From a virus: 41,030 nt of DNA. Position 1 is the stretch's first letter, and every line of letters begins with the position of its first letter. Positions 8,035 to 16,069 of this stretch are shown here, in pieces. The stretch spans positions 1-41,030 of the IMG/VR virus record IMGVR_UViG_3300035698_001033; one strand, written 5' to 3'. Made by a program: the position numbers and the translations under genes. Under the pieces are notes generated by a model. The model had not been told where the DNA came from, did not search any database, and saw only the letters and a program-made list of their open reading frames with translations.

Positions 8035-9381
8035 ATGCTAAACCAAAAAGAAATTTTAGAAAAATGGGCACCAATGCTCGACGCTGATGGCGTTGAAACT
8101 ATTGGTAATGCTCAAAAACGCGCGGTAACTGCTGTTGCTCTTGAGAACACTGAACGTGCTCTTATGGAAGAACGTGGTCAATCCACTTATCTTAACGAAG
8201 CTGCGAATGCTACTGCTGGTGGCGCAAGCCCAATGGCAAACTGGGATCCAATTCTGATCTCTCTTGTTCGTCGCGCAATGCCTAATTTGATTGCATATGA
8301 TATTGCTGGCGTTCAGCCAATGTCTGGTCCTACTGGACTTATCTTTGCAATGAAATCTCGTTACACTTCTCAAAGTGGTGCTGAAGCATTATTTGGCGAA
8401 GCTAACTCTGGTTTCTCTGGAAACAACGCTGCTGGTGATTTAACCGGTGCCGGTTCTGCAATGGGTGCTGATTCAAGTTCACTTGGTGGAACTGACTCAT
8501 CTCCTGCTGACACAGTAAATGACGCTTTCGGCGTTGGTCAAGCAATGACTACTGCTGCTTCTGAAGCTCTAGGTAGCGGTGAATCAAACGAAGGTCATTT
8601 TGCTGAAATGTCTTTCAGTATCGATAAGACTACTGTAACTGCAAAGTCACGTGCTCTTAAAGCTGAATACACAATGGAACTTGCACAAGATCTTAAAGCT
8701 GTACATGGTCTTGATGCTGAATCAGAATTGGCTAATATCCTTTCTGGTGAAATTCTTGCTGAAGTTAACCGCGAAGTAATTCGTACTGTTAACTCACGTG
8801 CTGTTCTTGGTGCTCAACAAGCTGGTTTAACAACTGCTGGTATTTACGACCTTTCTACAGATGCTGACGGTCGTTGGGCAATTGAAAAAATCAAGATGCT
8901 TATGTTGCACATCCAACGTGAAGCAAACAAAATTGCAATCGATACTCGCCGTGGAAAAGGTAACTTCGTTATCGTTTCATCTGATATCGCTGCTTCATTG
9001 AATGCTGCTGGTCTTCTTGATTATTCTTCACCTTTGAATGGTCTAACTGTTGGTGATGACGTTACTGGTCCTACTGTTGTAGGAACAATTGGCGGAAACA
9101 TGAAAGTTATCCTTGACCCATATGCCACTGTTGATTATATGTCAATTGGTTATAAAGGTTCTAATGCTTATGACGCAGGTCTTTTCTACTGCCCATATGT
9201 TCCTTTAACAATGGTTCGTGCTGTTGGTGAAAATACATTCCAACCTAAAATTGGTTTCAAAACTCGCTATGGTATGGTAGCAAACCCATTCGTTGACAGT
9301 ACTAATGAAATAGGTGCGGTTCGTACAAACACTTATTACAGAATTGTTAAAGTTAATGGTATCATTGATTCTACTGCTTAG
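8035..9381 (+). CDS. 23: Major capsid protein (gp23)
   Basis: HK97-fold major head subunit, 448 aa. Family blocks: VRRAMPNLIAYDIAGVQPMS, GPTGLIFAMKSRYTSQSGAE, ALKAEYTMELAQDLKAVHGL, DAESELANILSGEILAEVNR, VRTVNSRAVLGAQ-like region, ANKIAIDTRRGKGNFVIVSS, and KTRYGMVANPF near the end. The N-terminal propeptide should be removed by gp21; an LxE-type site is present near residue 56 (TYLNEAANA). The Gly/Ser/Ala-rich stretch at about 120-180 corresponds to a variable insertion. Codon use is strongly biased to a few codons (GCT, GGT, ACT), as expected for the most highly expressed gene. An excellent terminator follows. Confidence 0.98.
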   Translation: MLNQKEILEKWAPMLDADGVETIGNAQKRAVTAVALENTERALMEERGQSTYLNEAANATAGGASPMANWDPILISLVRRAMPNLIAYDIAGVQPMSGPTGLIFAMKSRYTSQSGAEALFGEANSGFSGNNAAGDLTGAGSAMGADSSSLGGTDSSPADTVNDAFGVGQAMTTAASEALGSGESNEGHFAEMSFSIDKTTVTAKSRALKAEYTMELAQDLKAVHGLDAESELANILSGEILAEVNREVIRTVNSRAVLGAQQAGLTTAGIYDLSTDADGRWAIEKIKMLMLHIQREANKIAIDTRRGKGNFVIVSSDIAASLNAAGLLDYSSPLNGLTVGDDVTGPTVVGTIGGNMKVILDPYATVDYMSIGYKGSNAYDAGLFYCPYVPLTMVRAVGENTFQPKIGFKTRYGMVANPFVDSTNEIGAVRTNTYYRIVKVNGIIDSTA

Positions 9382-9412
9382 TCCCTGATTAATCTTTAGA
9401 AAATAATAGGAA

Positions 9413-9440
9413 GGGTCGCTATTGCTGCGACCCTTTTTTT
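9413..9440 (+). terminator. Strong intrinsic terminator after the major capsid gene
   Basis: GGGTCGC (9413-9419) pairs with GCGACCC (9427-9433) around a 7-nt loop, followed by seven T. Confidence 0.93.
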
Positions 9441-9460
9441 ATGGGCGCCGATAAAGATGT

Positions 9461-9468
9461 TATAAATA
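9461..9468 (+). promoter_or_regulatory. T4-type late promoter (TATAAATA)
   Basis: Exact late -10 box between the gene 23 terminator and the ORF at 9496. Confidence 0.8.
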
Positions 9469-9495
9469 GTAACATACAAGAAAATAGAGAACGTT

Positions 9496-10005
9496 ATGCC
9501 GTATAATATTAAAACCAACATATCTTCATCAGACGAAGTTTCTATGATGGAAGACGTTTCCTATTTGTCGCCTACGGGATTTCATTTACTTATAGACAAT
9601 CTTAAATTTAAGAACTCTCAGTTTCTTATTCAAAATGCAACATTGCCCACTATTTCTCTACCACCCGCTAACTTTGCAACACCTGTAAGACAACTAGGCT
9701 TTCATGGTGATAAGATTGATTACAGTCCATTTGACTGCACGTTTCTTATTGACGAGAATCTAATTAACTATCAAGAAATACATGATTGGATTCTGGCACA
9801 GGTTGTTGAAAGTGACAACATAAAGAAAACCCGAGATATGACATTATCAATATTGTCTTCATCAAATAATGTTAATAAGCAAATACAGTTTATTGATGCT
9901 TTTCCAGTAGATTTATCTGCCGTTGCTTTTGATGCAACTGCATCTGACGTTGAATATATGACTGCAAACGTCACGTTTAATTACAGCTACTACAAGATAT
10001 TATAG
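9496..10005 (+). CDS. Tail-tube-like protein, probable tail completion protein (gp3 position)
   Basis: A 169-aa protein with the layout of the tail tube fold: an N-terminal strand (LSPTGFHLLIDNLKFKNSQF), a loop with ATLPTISLPPANF, a central DYSPFDCTFLIDENLINYQE block matching the tube-protein 'dw.i' hairpin followed by IHDWILAQV, and a C-terminal VEYMTANVTFNYSYYKIL strand. The same order of elements is visible in gp19 of this window (ASLPASIIAPIMIPF, then EPWTLTVIND, EQWMNGI). In cyanophage-type genomes the tail terminator gp3 lies between gene 23 and uvsY, so gp3 is a plausible role; gp54-like tube initiator is an alternative. It has its own late promoter. Confidence 0.6.
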   Translation: MPYNIKTNISSSDEVSMMEDVSYLSPTGFHLLIDNLKFKNSQFLIQNATLPTISLPPANFATPVRQLGFHGDKIDYSPFDCTFLIDENLINYQEIHDWILAQVVESDNIKKTRDMTLSILSSSNNVNKQIQFIDAFPVDLSAVAFDATASDVEYMTANVTFNYSYYKIL

Positions 10006-10008
10006 CTG

Positions 10009-10016
10009 TATAAATA
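10009..10016 (+). promoter_or_regulatory. T4-type late promoter (TATAAATA) for uvsY
   Basis: Exact late -10 box 35 nt before the ATG of uvsY. GAAGG upstream of the ATG is the ribosome binding site. Confidence 0.75.
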
Positions 10017-10050
10017 CATATGTAAACTAATTATATGAAGGCTCTTTATA

Positions 10051-10497
10051 ATGATAACATTAGAAGCAATCTATGCTATGTGGAAAGTCGATTCTCCCAT
10101 CGACGAGATGAATCTAGACGCAGCATCTATCCAAGGTGCTAAGCTTCATTCAAAATATATAGAGATCTGGTCGATGTATAGACTTACTCTCAAAAAGCGC
10201 GAAGCAGAACTACAAGTACTCCTAAAAAATAAATATCTATGGTATAATGGCAAAATGTCCAAAGATGCAATAGATAAGCTGGGCTGGGATTACGATGCAC
10301 TCCAAGGTTTAAAGATCATGAAAGGTGAGATGCATTATTTTTATGATGCGGATGAACACATACAATCAGCACTAGCAAGAATCGAATACACCAAAAACGT
10401 GGTAGATGTACTGAAAGAGATAATGGAGTCGATAAAATGGAGACACCAAACTATCGGCAATGCTATAAAATGGCGTCAATTTACAAGTGGGATGTGA
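10051..10497 (+). CDS. uvsY: UvsY recombination mediator
   Basis: Mediator that helps UvsX displace gp32 and load on single-stranded DNA. The 148-aa length fits T4 UvsY (137 aa). Family features are the short helical N-terminus (AMWKVDSPIDEMNLDAAS), the LHSKYIEIWSMYRLTLKKRE helix, YYNG-type loop (YLWYNGKMSKDAIDKLGWDY) and the C-terminal IKWRHQTIGNAIKWRQFTSG, which corresponds to IKSRGFAIKHIQDMRAFEAG of T4. It lies directly before uvsW, as in other T4-like phages, and its end overlaps the possible upstream start of uvsW. Confidence 0.92.
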   Translation: MITLEAIYAMWKVDSPIDEMNLDAASIQGAKLHSKYIEIWSMYRLTLKKREAELQVLLKNKYLWYNGKMSKDAIDKLGWDYDALQGLKIMKGEMHYFYDADEHIQSALARIEYTKNVVDVLKEIMESIKWRHQTIGNAIKWRQFTSGM

Positions 10498-10498
10498 T

Positions 10499-11311
10499 AT
10501 GAAAGAATGGAATACAATAACCTTAAAAAAGAAGAACCAAGCGTTTTTGCATGTTGATGCCGAGCCTTCTATACTCAATGAGTTAACTGACTTCTTTGCT
10601 TTTCAACCTGAGGGATATCAGTTCATGCCCTCATATAAGAACAAGCAATGGGACGGCTACATTCGCATTTTTAACTCGAGAGATAGACAGCTGCCTATTG
10701 GGCTCTATACTTATGTTGAAGAATTTGCCAAAACTCGAGATTACAAGATCGAAGTAGAGCACAATAACTATTATGGCATGCCTGGGACTCTACACTCTTA
10801 TGATATGGAATGGATCAATGACTGCACTTTTACTTCTCGCGGCGCACCTATAAAGCATCACGACTATCAATTAGCCGCGGTAGAGCATTGCCTAGAGAAT
10901 AGAAACTCTTTGGTTATATCTCCAACTGCGTCTGGCAAATCTTTTATTATATATTCTATACTTCGTTATTATCTTGACAACAACGAAAAAGATATACTAA
11001 TTGTAGTGCCAACAACCTCACTTGTAAAACAAATGAATAGTGACTTCGCGGATTATTCAGAATTTGACGACGGGTTTATGTCTGATGATCTTTGCCATAT
11101 TATATACTCGGGGCAAGATAAGGTACCACCCACAAAAGTATACATAGAAATAGAGACGATTGATGGTAAATTGTATAGATTTTTAGGCAATGCGTTTATA
11201 GATATTATAAATAACAATAAGAAATGTAAAATAAGAGCAGACGAACTAAATGAATCTCACGAAATTGACGATAAATGGCTACAAGGGCAAGAACATAAAC
11301 AAATATTATAA
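10499..11311 (+). CDS. uvsW: UvsW helicase, N-terminal piece ending in foreign sequence
   Basis: N-terminal half of the UvsW SF2 helicase, which unwinds R-loops and branched DNA and shifts replication to the recombination mode. The DNA-binding N-terminal domain (FFAFQPEGYQFMPSYKNKQW, DGYIRIFNSRDRQLPIGLYT) is followed by HDYQLAAVEHCLENR, the Walker A loop SPTASGKSF (about residue 141) and VVPTTSLVKQMNSDFADY. UvsW similarity stops at IIYSGQDK (about 11122). The last 60 residues (KVYIEIETIDGKLYRF ... IRADELNESHEID) are foreign and faintly resemble the middle of an intein Hint domain, without a catalytic N-terminal Cys block. The DEAH half is a separate ORF at 12076. I chose the ATG at 10499 (GTGGG 7 nt upstream) over an in-frame ATG at 10487. 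Confidence 0.88.
   Translation: MKEWNTITLKKKNQAFLHVDAEPSILNELTDFFAFQPEGYQFMPSYKNKQWDGYIRIFNSRDRQLPIGLYTYVEEFAKTRDYKIEVEHNNYYGMPGTLHSYDMEWINDCTFTSRGAPIKHHDYQLAAVEHCLENRNSLVISPTASGKSFIIYSILRYYLDNNEKDILIVVPTTSLVKQMNSDFADYSEFDDGFMSDDLCHIIYSGQDKVPPTKVYIEIETIDGKLYRFLGNAFIDIINNNKKCKIRADELNESHEIDDKWLQGQEHKQIL
11206..11213 (+). promoter_or_regulatory. T4-type late promoter inside the uvsW insertion, ahead of the HNH gene
   Basis: Exact TATAAATA 37 nt upstream of the HNH ORF start, inside the foreign segment that interrupts uvsW. The HNH gene at 16141 has the same arrangement. Confidence 0.6.
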
Positions 11312-12098
11312 TTGGTATTGTAATATAATAGCTAACCGGTTAGCTAATCCTGTAGATAGAGACAATTACACCGAAAACCATCACATATTACCTAAATCTC
11401 TTGGTGGTTGTAATGCAAAAAATAATATGGTAAGATTAACAGCAAGGGAACATTATTTAGCACACGTGCTGTTGCCTAAATTTATAACGGACAAAGGTCG
11501 ATATTCTATGTTAAGGGCATATACAGCAATGTCTATGAAATCAAATAACACAGAAAGTCGTGTAACCAATAGGGTATACGAAAGTCTAAAAAGAGACCTT
11601 GCAGCCATGATGTCCGAAGATATGAAAGCTAGTTACAAAGATGGGCGAAGGGACGCCATCACTCAATCTGAGATGATGGTTGCTGAATGGAATTCGGGGA
11701 AAAGAGAAAATCAACGCGAGTTTATGAAAGAGCACAGTCCCTTCAATGATGAGGAAACTCATAAGAAGTCTATAGAAACTCGTACTAAAAATAAAACGAA
11801 TGTGTGGAATACTAACAATCCTATGCAAAATCCTGTTTTTGTTCAGAAAAAACTTGATTCTATGCCTGATATGAAAGGTAGAAAGTGTTGGTATAATACT
11901 GTAACCTATGAACGTACTCAAGCAAACGAAAAGCCCGGAGATGATTGGATCCAACAAGGTCACAATAAGGGTACTACAACTAAAGCGAAGGGTCGATCAA
12001 AACCCAAAATCAAATGTGAATATTGTGATAGAGCTATGGCGGCACATTGCATCCCTAAACATATAAGATCATATCATGAAAATAAAAAAAATAACTAG
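11250..12098 (+). CDS. HNH homing endonuclease inserted in uvsW
   Basis: HNH endonuclease, 282 aa. The nuclease core is near residues 40-75: NYTENHHILPKSLGG, NAKNNMVRLTAREHYLAH and VLLPKF, the T4-type HNH pattern seen in intron-encoded and free-standing phage enzymes. The middle is polar and helical (NPMQNPVFVQKKLDSMPD). The C-terminus (KCEYCDRAMAAHCIPKHIRS) forms a Cys2His2-like zinc finger. It overlaps the end of the UvsW N-piece by 62 nt and the start of the C-piece by 23 nt, each in a different frame, so it sits exactly in the break of uvsW. A late box lies 37 nt upstream. The typical family start (near NKYYNWYCNII) lies 15 codons in, but no better start codon is there, so 11250 is kept. 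Confidence 0.88.
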   Translation: MNLTKLTINGYKGKNINKYYNWYCNIIANRLANPVDRDNYTENHHILPKSLGGCNAKNNMVRLTAREHYLAHVLLPKFITDKGRYSMLRAYTAMSMKSNNTESRVTNRVYESLKRDLAAMMSEDMKASYKDGRRDAITQSEMMVAEWNSGKRENQREFMKEHSPFNDEETHKKSIETRTKNKTNVWNTNNPMQNPVFVQKKLDSMPDMKGRKCWYNTVTYERTQANEKPGDDWIQQGHNKGTTTKAKGRSKPKIKCEYCDRAMAAHCIPKHIRSYHENKKNN

Positions 12099-12990
12099 AA
12101 AAACTACAACACCCAGAATTGTAATATCAACATGGCAGTCTATATACAAGCTCAATAAGAGTTGGTTTGAAAGGTATGGTTGTGTCGTAGTGGATGAAGC
12201 GCACCTCGCTACAGCAAAGTCTCTGACCTCTATTATGTCCAACTTATCAGAAGCAGCATATAGATTTGGCACTACCGGTACTATCAAAGACAGCTCTGCA
12301 AAGAGCCATAGATTGCAGCTTGAAGGTCACTTTGGTAAAGCACATTACGTGACAACAACCAAGAAACTTATTGATGATGGAACTCTCGCTGGCCTGAATA
12401 TTAACATTCTATTGTTGAAGTTTAGAGATGAAGAATGTAAGTTAGTTAAGAAGATGAAGTATCCTGACGAGATTGATTTTATTGTTCGGCACGAAAAACG
12501 TAACAACTTTATCAAAAATCTTGCTCTTGATCTAGATGGTAATACTTTAATCTTGTTTCAGTTTGTGGAAAAGCATGGTATACCACTACATGCTCTTATA
12601 GAAAAGCATGCTCACGAAAGAAGAAAGATCTTTTATGTGTCTGGTAAGACTGATGCCGATACCAGAGAGTATGTACGGAAACTAACTGAAACACAAAAGA
12701 ATGCGATTATTGTTGCTAGTTTAGGTGTATTTTCTACAGGTATAAATATTAGGAACCTACACAATATTGTCTTTGCATCTCCGTCGAAGAGCCAAATTAA
12801 GATTTTACAATCGATAGGACGTGGTTTGAGAAAATCTGATGATGGAAGAATTACAACCGTGTATGACATTGCAGACGACTTGCATTGGAAATCACATAAA
12901 AATTATGCATTAAATCATGCAGCAGAAAGAATTAAGATATACAGTCAACAAGAATTTGATTATAAAGTTTATGAGGTACCTTTAAAATGA
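12076..12990 (+). CDS. uvsW: UvsW helicase, C-terminal piece
   Basis: C-terminal two thirds of UvsW. UvsW similarity starts at about residue 10 (TTTPRIVISTWQSIYKL), which directly continues the N-piece. It includes the DEAH box (VVVDEAHLA, D40-H43), motif III-like FGTTGTIKD, and the second RecA domain with FYVSGKTDADTREYV, IIVASLGVFSTGINIRNLHN and the arginine-finger motif QSIGRGLRKSDDG. Upstream of the ATG there is no good ribosome binding site, and the same frame is closed by a stop at 12064, so independent initiation or coupling to the HNH ORF would be needed. Together the two pieces hold all helicase motifs and could form a gene-in-pieces enzyme, as mobE-split NrdA does in phage Aeh1. Confidence 0.88.
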   Translation: MKIKKITRKTTTPRIVISTWQSIYKLNKSWFERYGCVVVDEAHLATAKSLTSIMSNLSEAAYRFGTTGTIKDSSAKSHRLQLEGHFGKAHYVTTTKKLIDDGTLAGLNINILLLKFRDEECKLVKKMKYPDEIDFIVRHEKRNNFIKNLALDLDGNTLILFQFVEKHGIPLHALIEKHAHERRKIFYVSGKTDADTREYVRKLTETQKNAIIVASLGVFSTGINIRNLHNIVFASPSKSQIKILQSIGRGLRKSDDGRITTVYDIADDLHWKSHKNYALNHAAERIKIYSQQEFDYKVYEVPLK

Positions 12991-13343
12991 GAGCTATAAA
13001 TGAAGTACAATTATTGTATATAAAACTTGCCACTGGAGAGTTTATTGTAGGTAATGTTACATTCCAAAATGATGTCTATATTGAAATGCAAGACAGTCTT
13101 GAAGTAGTTAAAAGCAATTCAGAAGAAGATAAGTATACTTATTATATGAAGGACTTCATGAACTTTGCAGAGAACAACACCGTGACAATTATGAAGACTG
13201 GAATTGTTATAGCAGAGCCTAATGCAGAAATGTGTAACTTTTACGTGGATGCATTAAGTAAAATCGTAGGACAGGAATTAAAGGATGCCTTGCAGGAAGA
13301 AGAACCGCAGGAGGGCAATCCCGAAGGGTTGACCTTACATTAG
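12987..13343 (+). CDS. Small beta-barrel (Lsm-like) phage protein
   Basis: 118-aa protein of unknown function. Its start overlaps the stop of uvsW (ATGA). The N-terminus (LLYIKLATGEFIVGNVTFQN) looks like the first strands of a small Sm-fold barrel, and the segment IVIAEPNAEMCNFYVDALSK recurs in the protein at 29801-30100 (LFMTEPNAELLAHYRSIF), so the two are probably distant paralogues. The C-terminus is acidic. Similar small proteins are common in marine T4-like phages; an RNA-binding role would be a guess. Confidence 0.6.
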   Translation: MRAINEVQLLYIKLATGEFIVGNVTFQNDVYIEMQDSLEVVKSNSEEDKYTYYMKDFMNFAENNTVTIMKTGIVIAEPNAEMCNFYVDALSKIVGQELKDALQEEEPQEGNPEGLTLH

Positions 13344-13446
13344 ATATTTAGTGTACACCAACCTGCCCCGGCACGACTTAGTTATTATAACACAACTACA
13401 CAAGTTTGTCAACCATTTTGTGAATAAGTTTAATATTAAATAGTTA
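13344..13446 (+). other. AT-rich gap before gene 55
   Basis: No gene seen. It holds a short dyad GTTATTATAAC (13381-13391) followed by ACAAGTTT, which resembles the palindrome and ACAAGTT box of the promoters at 18792 and 36257, but lies 55 nt upstream of the gene 55 -35 box. Confidence 0.4.
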
Positions 13447-13475
13447 TTGACAAATACGCCAAGATGGTGTATAAT
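13447..13475 (+). promoter_or_regulatory. Sigma70-type promoter for gene 55
   Basis: TTGACA (13447-13452), 17-nt spacer, TATAAT (13470-13475). The ATG follows at 13497 behind AAAGGA. Confidence 0.92.
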
Positions 13476-13496
13476 ACATTATAAAGGAAACAAACA

Positions 13497-14093
13497 ATGA
13501 AGATTAAACCTAAAGATAAACCGCATTACGTGAACAATAAAAACTTCTCACAAGCAGTTTGTGATTATGTTAAGATTGCAAACACGGCCAAAGAAAATGA
13601 AACCGTGGTGCCAGTTGTTCCAGAATATATTGCCAGATGCTTTCTAAAAATAGCAGAAGGGTTGTCCTACAAATCAAACTTCATTAGATATACATATCGA
13701 GATGAGATGGTAATGGATGCAGTAGAAAACAACTTACGAGCCATAGTTAACTATAACATTGAAGCAGCAACTCGAACGGGTAATCCAAATGCCTTTTCGT
13801 ACTTTACTCAAATTAGCTATTTTGCATTTTTGCGTCGAATAGCAAAGGAGAAGAAGCAACAAGATATTAAATTTAAATTCATAGAAAGATCTGGTTACGA
13901 TGATTTTATGTATCTAAATGATGAAGAACTAAACCATTTAAGTAGCATTGATCATACCTTTGTCGATGATTTAAGATCACGAATTCAAAGAGTAAAGGAA
14001 GACGATGGGTTTACCAAGAAAAAGATAAAAGCTGAGAAGAAAGCACAAAAAGCTAAAAAAGAAGGGTTGGAATTATTCACATTCAATAGGTAG
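13497..14093 (+). CDS. 55: Late-transcription sigma factor (gp55)
   Basis: Phage sigma factor that lets host RNA polymerase read the TATAAATA late promoters in this window. The length of 198 aa matches T4 gp55 (185 aa). It shows KPHYVNNKNFSQAVCDY at the N-terminus, IARCFLKIAEGLSYKSNF, the region-2-like helix block YRDEMVMDAVENNLRAIVNY with NPNAFSYFTQISYFAFLRRI, and a basic KKIKAEKKAQKAKKEG tail. In T4 the extreme C-terminus binds the gp45 clamp; here LELFTFNR could serve. It is expressed from its own consensus sigma70 promoter, so it is made before late transcription starts. Confidence 0.93.
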   Translation: MKIKPKDKPHYVNNKNFSQAVCDYVKIANTAKENETVVPVVPEYIARCFLKIAEGLSYKSNFIRYTYRDEMVMDAVENNLRAIVNYNIEAATRTGNPNAFSYFTQISYFAFLRRIAKEKKQQDIKFKFIERSGYDDFMYLNDEELNHLSSIDHTFVDDLRSRIQRVKEDDGFTKKKIKAEKKAQKAKKEGLELFTFNR

Positions 14094-14097
14094 AAAT

Positions 14098-14265
14098 ATG
14101 TTTTATACACCCGAAGATAACGTAAAACTTCAAGAGGTTGTGGTAGTAAAATCAGATTCAGCAGTAAAAACTGAATTGGTATCTACAAAATATATGACGG
14201 CATTTAATGATTCTCGAATGGATTCGGAACGACAGGATTGGGATATTAGCGACAATGATAACTAA
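14098..14265 (+). CDS. Small acidic protein, unknown
   Basis: 55-aa ORF (starts MFYTPEDNVKLQEVVVV, ends DWDISDNDN), four bases after the gene 55 stop, in the 55-47 operon. No motif is recognised. It is acidic at the C-terminus, has no membrane segment, and its codon use looks like that of its neighbours. The upstream AGGTAGAAAT gives a modest ribosome binding site. Confidence 0.5.
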   Translation: MFYTPEDNVKLQEVVVVKSDSAVKTELVSTKYMTAFNDSRMDSERQDWDISDNDN

Positions 14266-14291
14266 CAAACTTTAATTTGAGCAACATTTTT

Positions 14292-14513
14292 ATGAAGGCA
14301 AAATACAAAACATATCTATTATCTTCTAATAGATATACAGAAGCATTTGAAATGCTAGTAAGAAATGACCAGCCATTTGGCCACAATGTTGATGAATATT
14401 CAATTCGACTAAATCTTAATAACGCGTCAGATTATGTTATTAAGATAATGACTGATCTTGAATTGAAAAGCAAAGGACTCAGAAACTGGCCTGAAAGTAA
14501 AGATCTATCATGA
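14292..14513 (+). CDS. Small conserved-looking protein, unknown
   Basis: 73-aa ORF (starts MKAKYKTYLLSSNRYTEAFE) whose stop overlaps the gene 47 start (ATGA), so translation is probably coupled. An in-frame TTG at 14277 would add five residues, but it has no ribosome binding site; the ATG at 14292 has GAG 11 nt upstream. It is a mixed alpha/beta soluble protein with no recognised motif. Its place between 55 and 47 suggests a role linked to recombination or late transcription, but nothing in the sequence proves it. Confidence 0.55.
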   Translation: MKAKYKTYLLSSNRYTEAFEMLVRNDQPFGHNVDEYSIRLNLNNASDYVIKIMTDLELKSKGLRNWPESKDLS

Positions 14514-15571
14514 AAATTGCATTTTTAAATGATACTCATTGTGGTATACGAAACTCGTCTGAGATCTTTATTAGGTATCAGGCCGACTTTTATGAGAATG
14601 TGTTTTTTCCTTATTTAGTTAAACATGGCATCACTACAATTATTCATCTGGGTGACTATTACGACCACCGAAAGTTTATAAACTTTAAAGCACTTCACGA
14701 AAATCGTAAGCACTTTCTAGACAACCTAAAGAAGTTTGGTATCACTATGGATATCATACCTGGGAATCATGATGTTTTTTATAAGAATGACAACGATCTT
14801 TGTTCACTAAAAGAGTTGCTAGGTCATTACATGAACGAGATAAATATAGTAATGGAGCCACGGGTTATGAACTATGACGGTTGCAATATTGCCCTGTTGC
14901 CGTGGATTAATAACTATAACTATAAAGAAAGCATGAACTTTGTGCAGAACTGTAAAGCAGACTTTCTTGGAGCACACCTAGAGTTGGTGGGTTTTGATAT
15001 GATGAAAGGTATTAAAAACCAGCATGGTATGGGTATGGAGGCATTCAAGCGCTTTGAACAGGTGTGGTCTGGGCACTTTCATACAAAGTCTTCTCAGGGC
15101 AATATAACATATCTTGGGTCACAACTTGAATTTACATGGGCTGATGCTCATGATCCTAAGTATTTCCATATATTTGATACAGATACTCGAATCATGAGTC
15201 CAGTACATAATTCGGTGACTCTATTTGAGAAGATAATATATGATGATAAGACCACCGACTATAGCACAGTTGATGTGCAAAAGTTCACAGACAAATTTAT
15301 AAAGATCGTGGTTGTACATAAATCCGACCCTTACTCTTTTGATAAGTTTGTTGATAGGATTAATGATGTGGGCGTCCATGATCTAAAGATCGCGGAATCG
15401 TTCGATGAATTTGCAGGGATGAACACCTCAGACAATAACATTACGGTAGAAGATACCACGGAGTTATTGGATGGTTACGTGATGAATGTAGAAACGGATT
15501 TGAATAAAGAAAGAATCAAGCAATTGATGCAAGAAGTCTACATTGAGGCTTTAAATTTAGAGGTAGTTTAA
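14510..15571 (+). CDS. 47: Recombination nuclease subunit (gp47, Mre11-like)
   Basis: Nuclease subunit of the gp46/gp47 complex (Mre11/Rad50 relatives) that resects DNA ends for recombination-dependent replication. Calcineurin-type metallophosphatase motifs are clear: FLNDTHCG (D8, H10), IIHLGDYYDHRKF, IPGNHDVF, LGAHLELVGF and WSGHFHTKS. The 353-aa length fits T4 gp47 (339 aa). The acidic C-terminal part should contact gp46. It overlaps the small gene upstream by 4 nt. Its partner gene 46 is separated from it by the YkuK-like gene and an HNH insertion. Confidence 0.95.
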   Translation: MKIAFLNDTHCGIRNSSEIFIRYQADFYENVFFPYLVKHGITTIIHLGDYYDHRKFINFKALHENRKHFLDNLKKFGITMDIIPGNHDVFYKNDNDLCSLKELLGHYMNEINIVMEPRVMNYDGCNIALLPWINNYNYKESMNFVQNCKADFLGAHLELVGFDMMKGIKNQHGMGMEAFKRFEQVWSGHFHTKSSQGNITYLGSQLEFTWADAHDPKYFHIFDTDTRIMSPVHNSVTLFEKIIYDDKTTDYSTVDVQKFTDKFIKIVVVHKSDPYSFDKFVDRINDVGVHDLKIAESFDEFAGMNTSDNNITVEDTTELLDGYVMNVETDLNKERIKQLMQEVYIEALNLEVV

Positions 15572-15574
15572 ATA

Positions 15575-16069
15575 ATGTTTAATCAGATTGAAATTGAAGA
15601 AATTAAAGAATTCCTTACCACAGTAGAGGACGACTCAAAGATCTATTTAGGTTGTGACTCCGTTAAGTATAAGAAAGGCAATACGTGGTATGCCAGATAT
15701 ACTACCGTGGTGGTAATTCATCTTAGCGGCCGCCATGGTTGTAGAGTATTTGGTTACAGCGATACTGAACGGGATTATGACCCAAACAAAGCAAAACCTA
15801 GAATGCGTCTTATGAATGAGTCGTATAAGGTCGTTGGTTTGTATATGGAATTAGCAGAAGAATTAGAAAACTTTGAATGTGAAATCCACCTTGACATTAA
15901 CCCTAATAAAAAGCATAACTCCAGTATCGTTATTAACGAAGCGACTGGTTATGTAATGGGTATGACTGGCATGAAAGCCAAGGCGAAACCAGATGCTTTT
16001 GCTGCAAGTTACTGCGCAGACTGGATGGTTAAACATAAAGGTCATCAGGCGGTAACTTGGAAGCACTAA
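15575..16069 (+). CDS. YkuK-like RNase H-fold protein
   Basis: 164 aa. The sequence IYLGCDSVKYKKGNTWYARY near residue 23, with a catalytic-type Asp28, then VVVIHLSGRHGCRVFGYSD, LYMELAEELENFECEIHLDI (second Asp) and the C-terminal MKAKAKPDAFAASYCADWMV (a further Asp) match the YkuK/DUF458 family, which has an RNase H-like fold. The biochemical function of YkuK is not established. In several marine T4-like phages a gene of this family lies between 47 and 46, as here. It probably acts on nucleic acid together with the recombination genes; that is inference. Confidence 0.75.
   Translation: MFNQIEIEEIKEFLTTVEDDSKIYLGCDSVKYKKGNTWYARYTTVVVIHLSGRHGCRVFGYSDTERDYDPNKAKPRMRLMNESYKVVGLYMELAEELENFECEIHLDINPNKKHNSSIVINEATGYVMGMTGMKAKAKPDAFAASYCADWMVKHKGHQAVTWKH

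Noticed and set aside
11123-12098. Group I intron in uvsW
   Set aside because: No P7-type core segments could be found by eye, and no pair of splice sites (T before, G at the end) restores the frame cleanly. A covariance-model search would settle it.
12741-12748. TATAAATA inside uvsW as a late promoter
   Set aside because: It lies within a conserved coding segment (TGINIRN) and no gene start follows closely.
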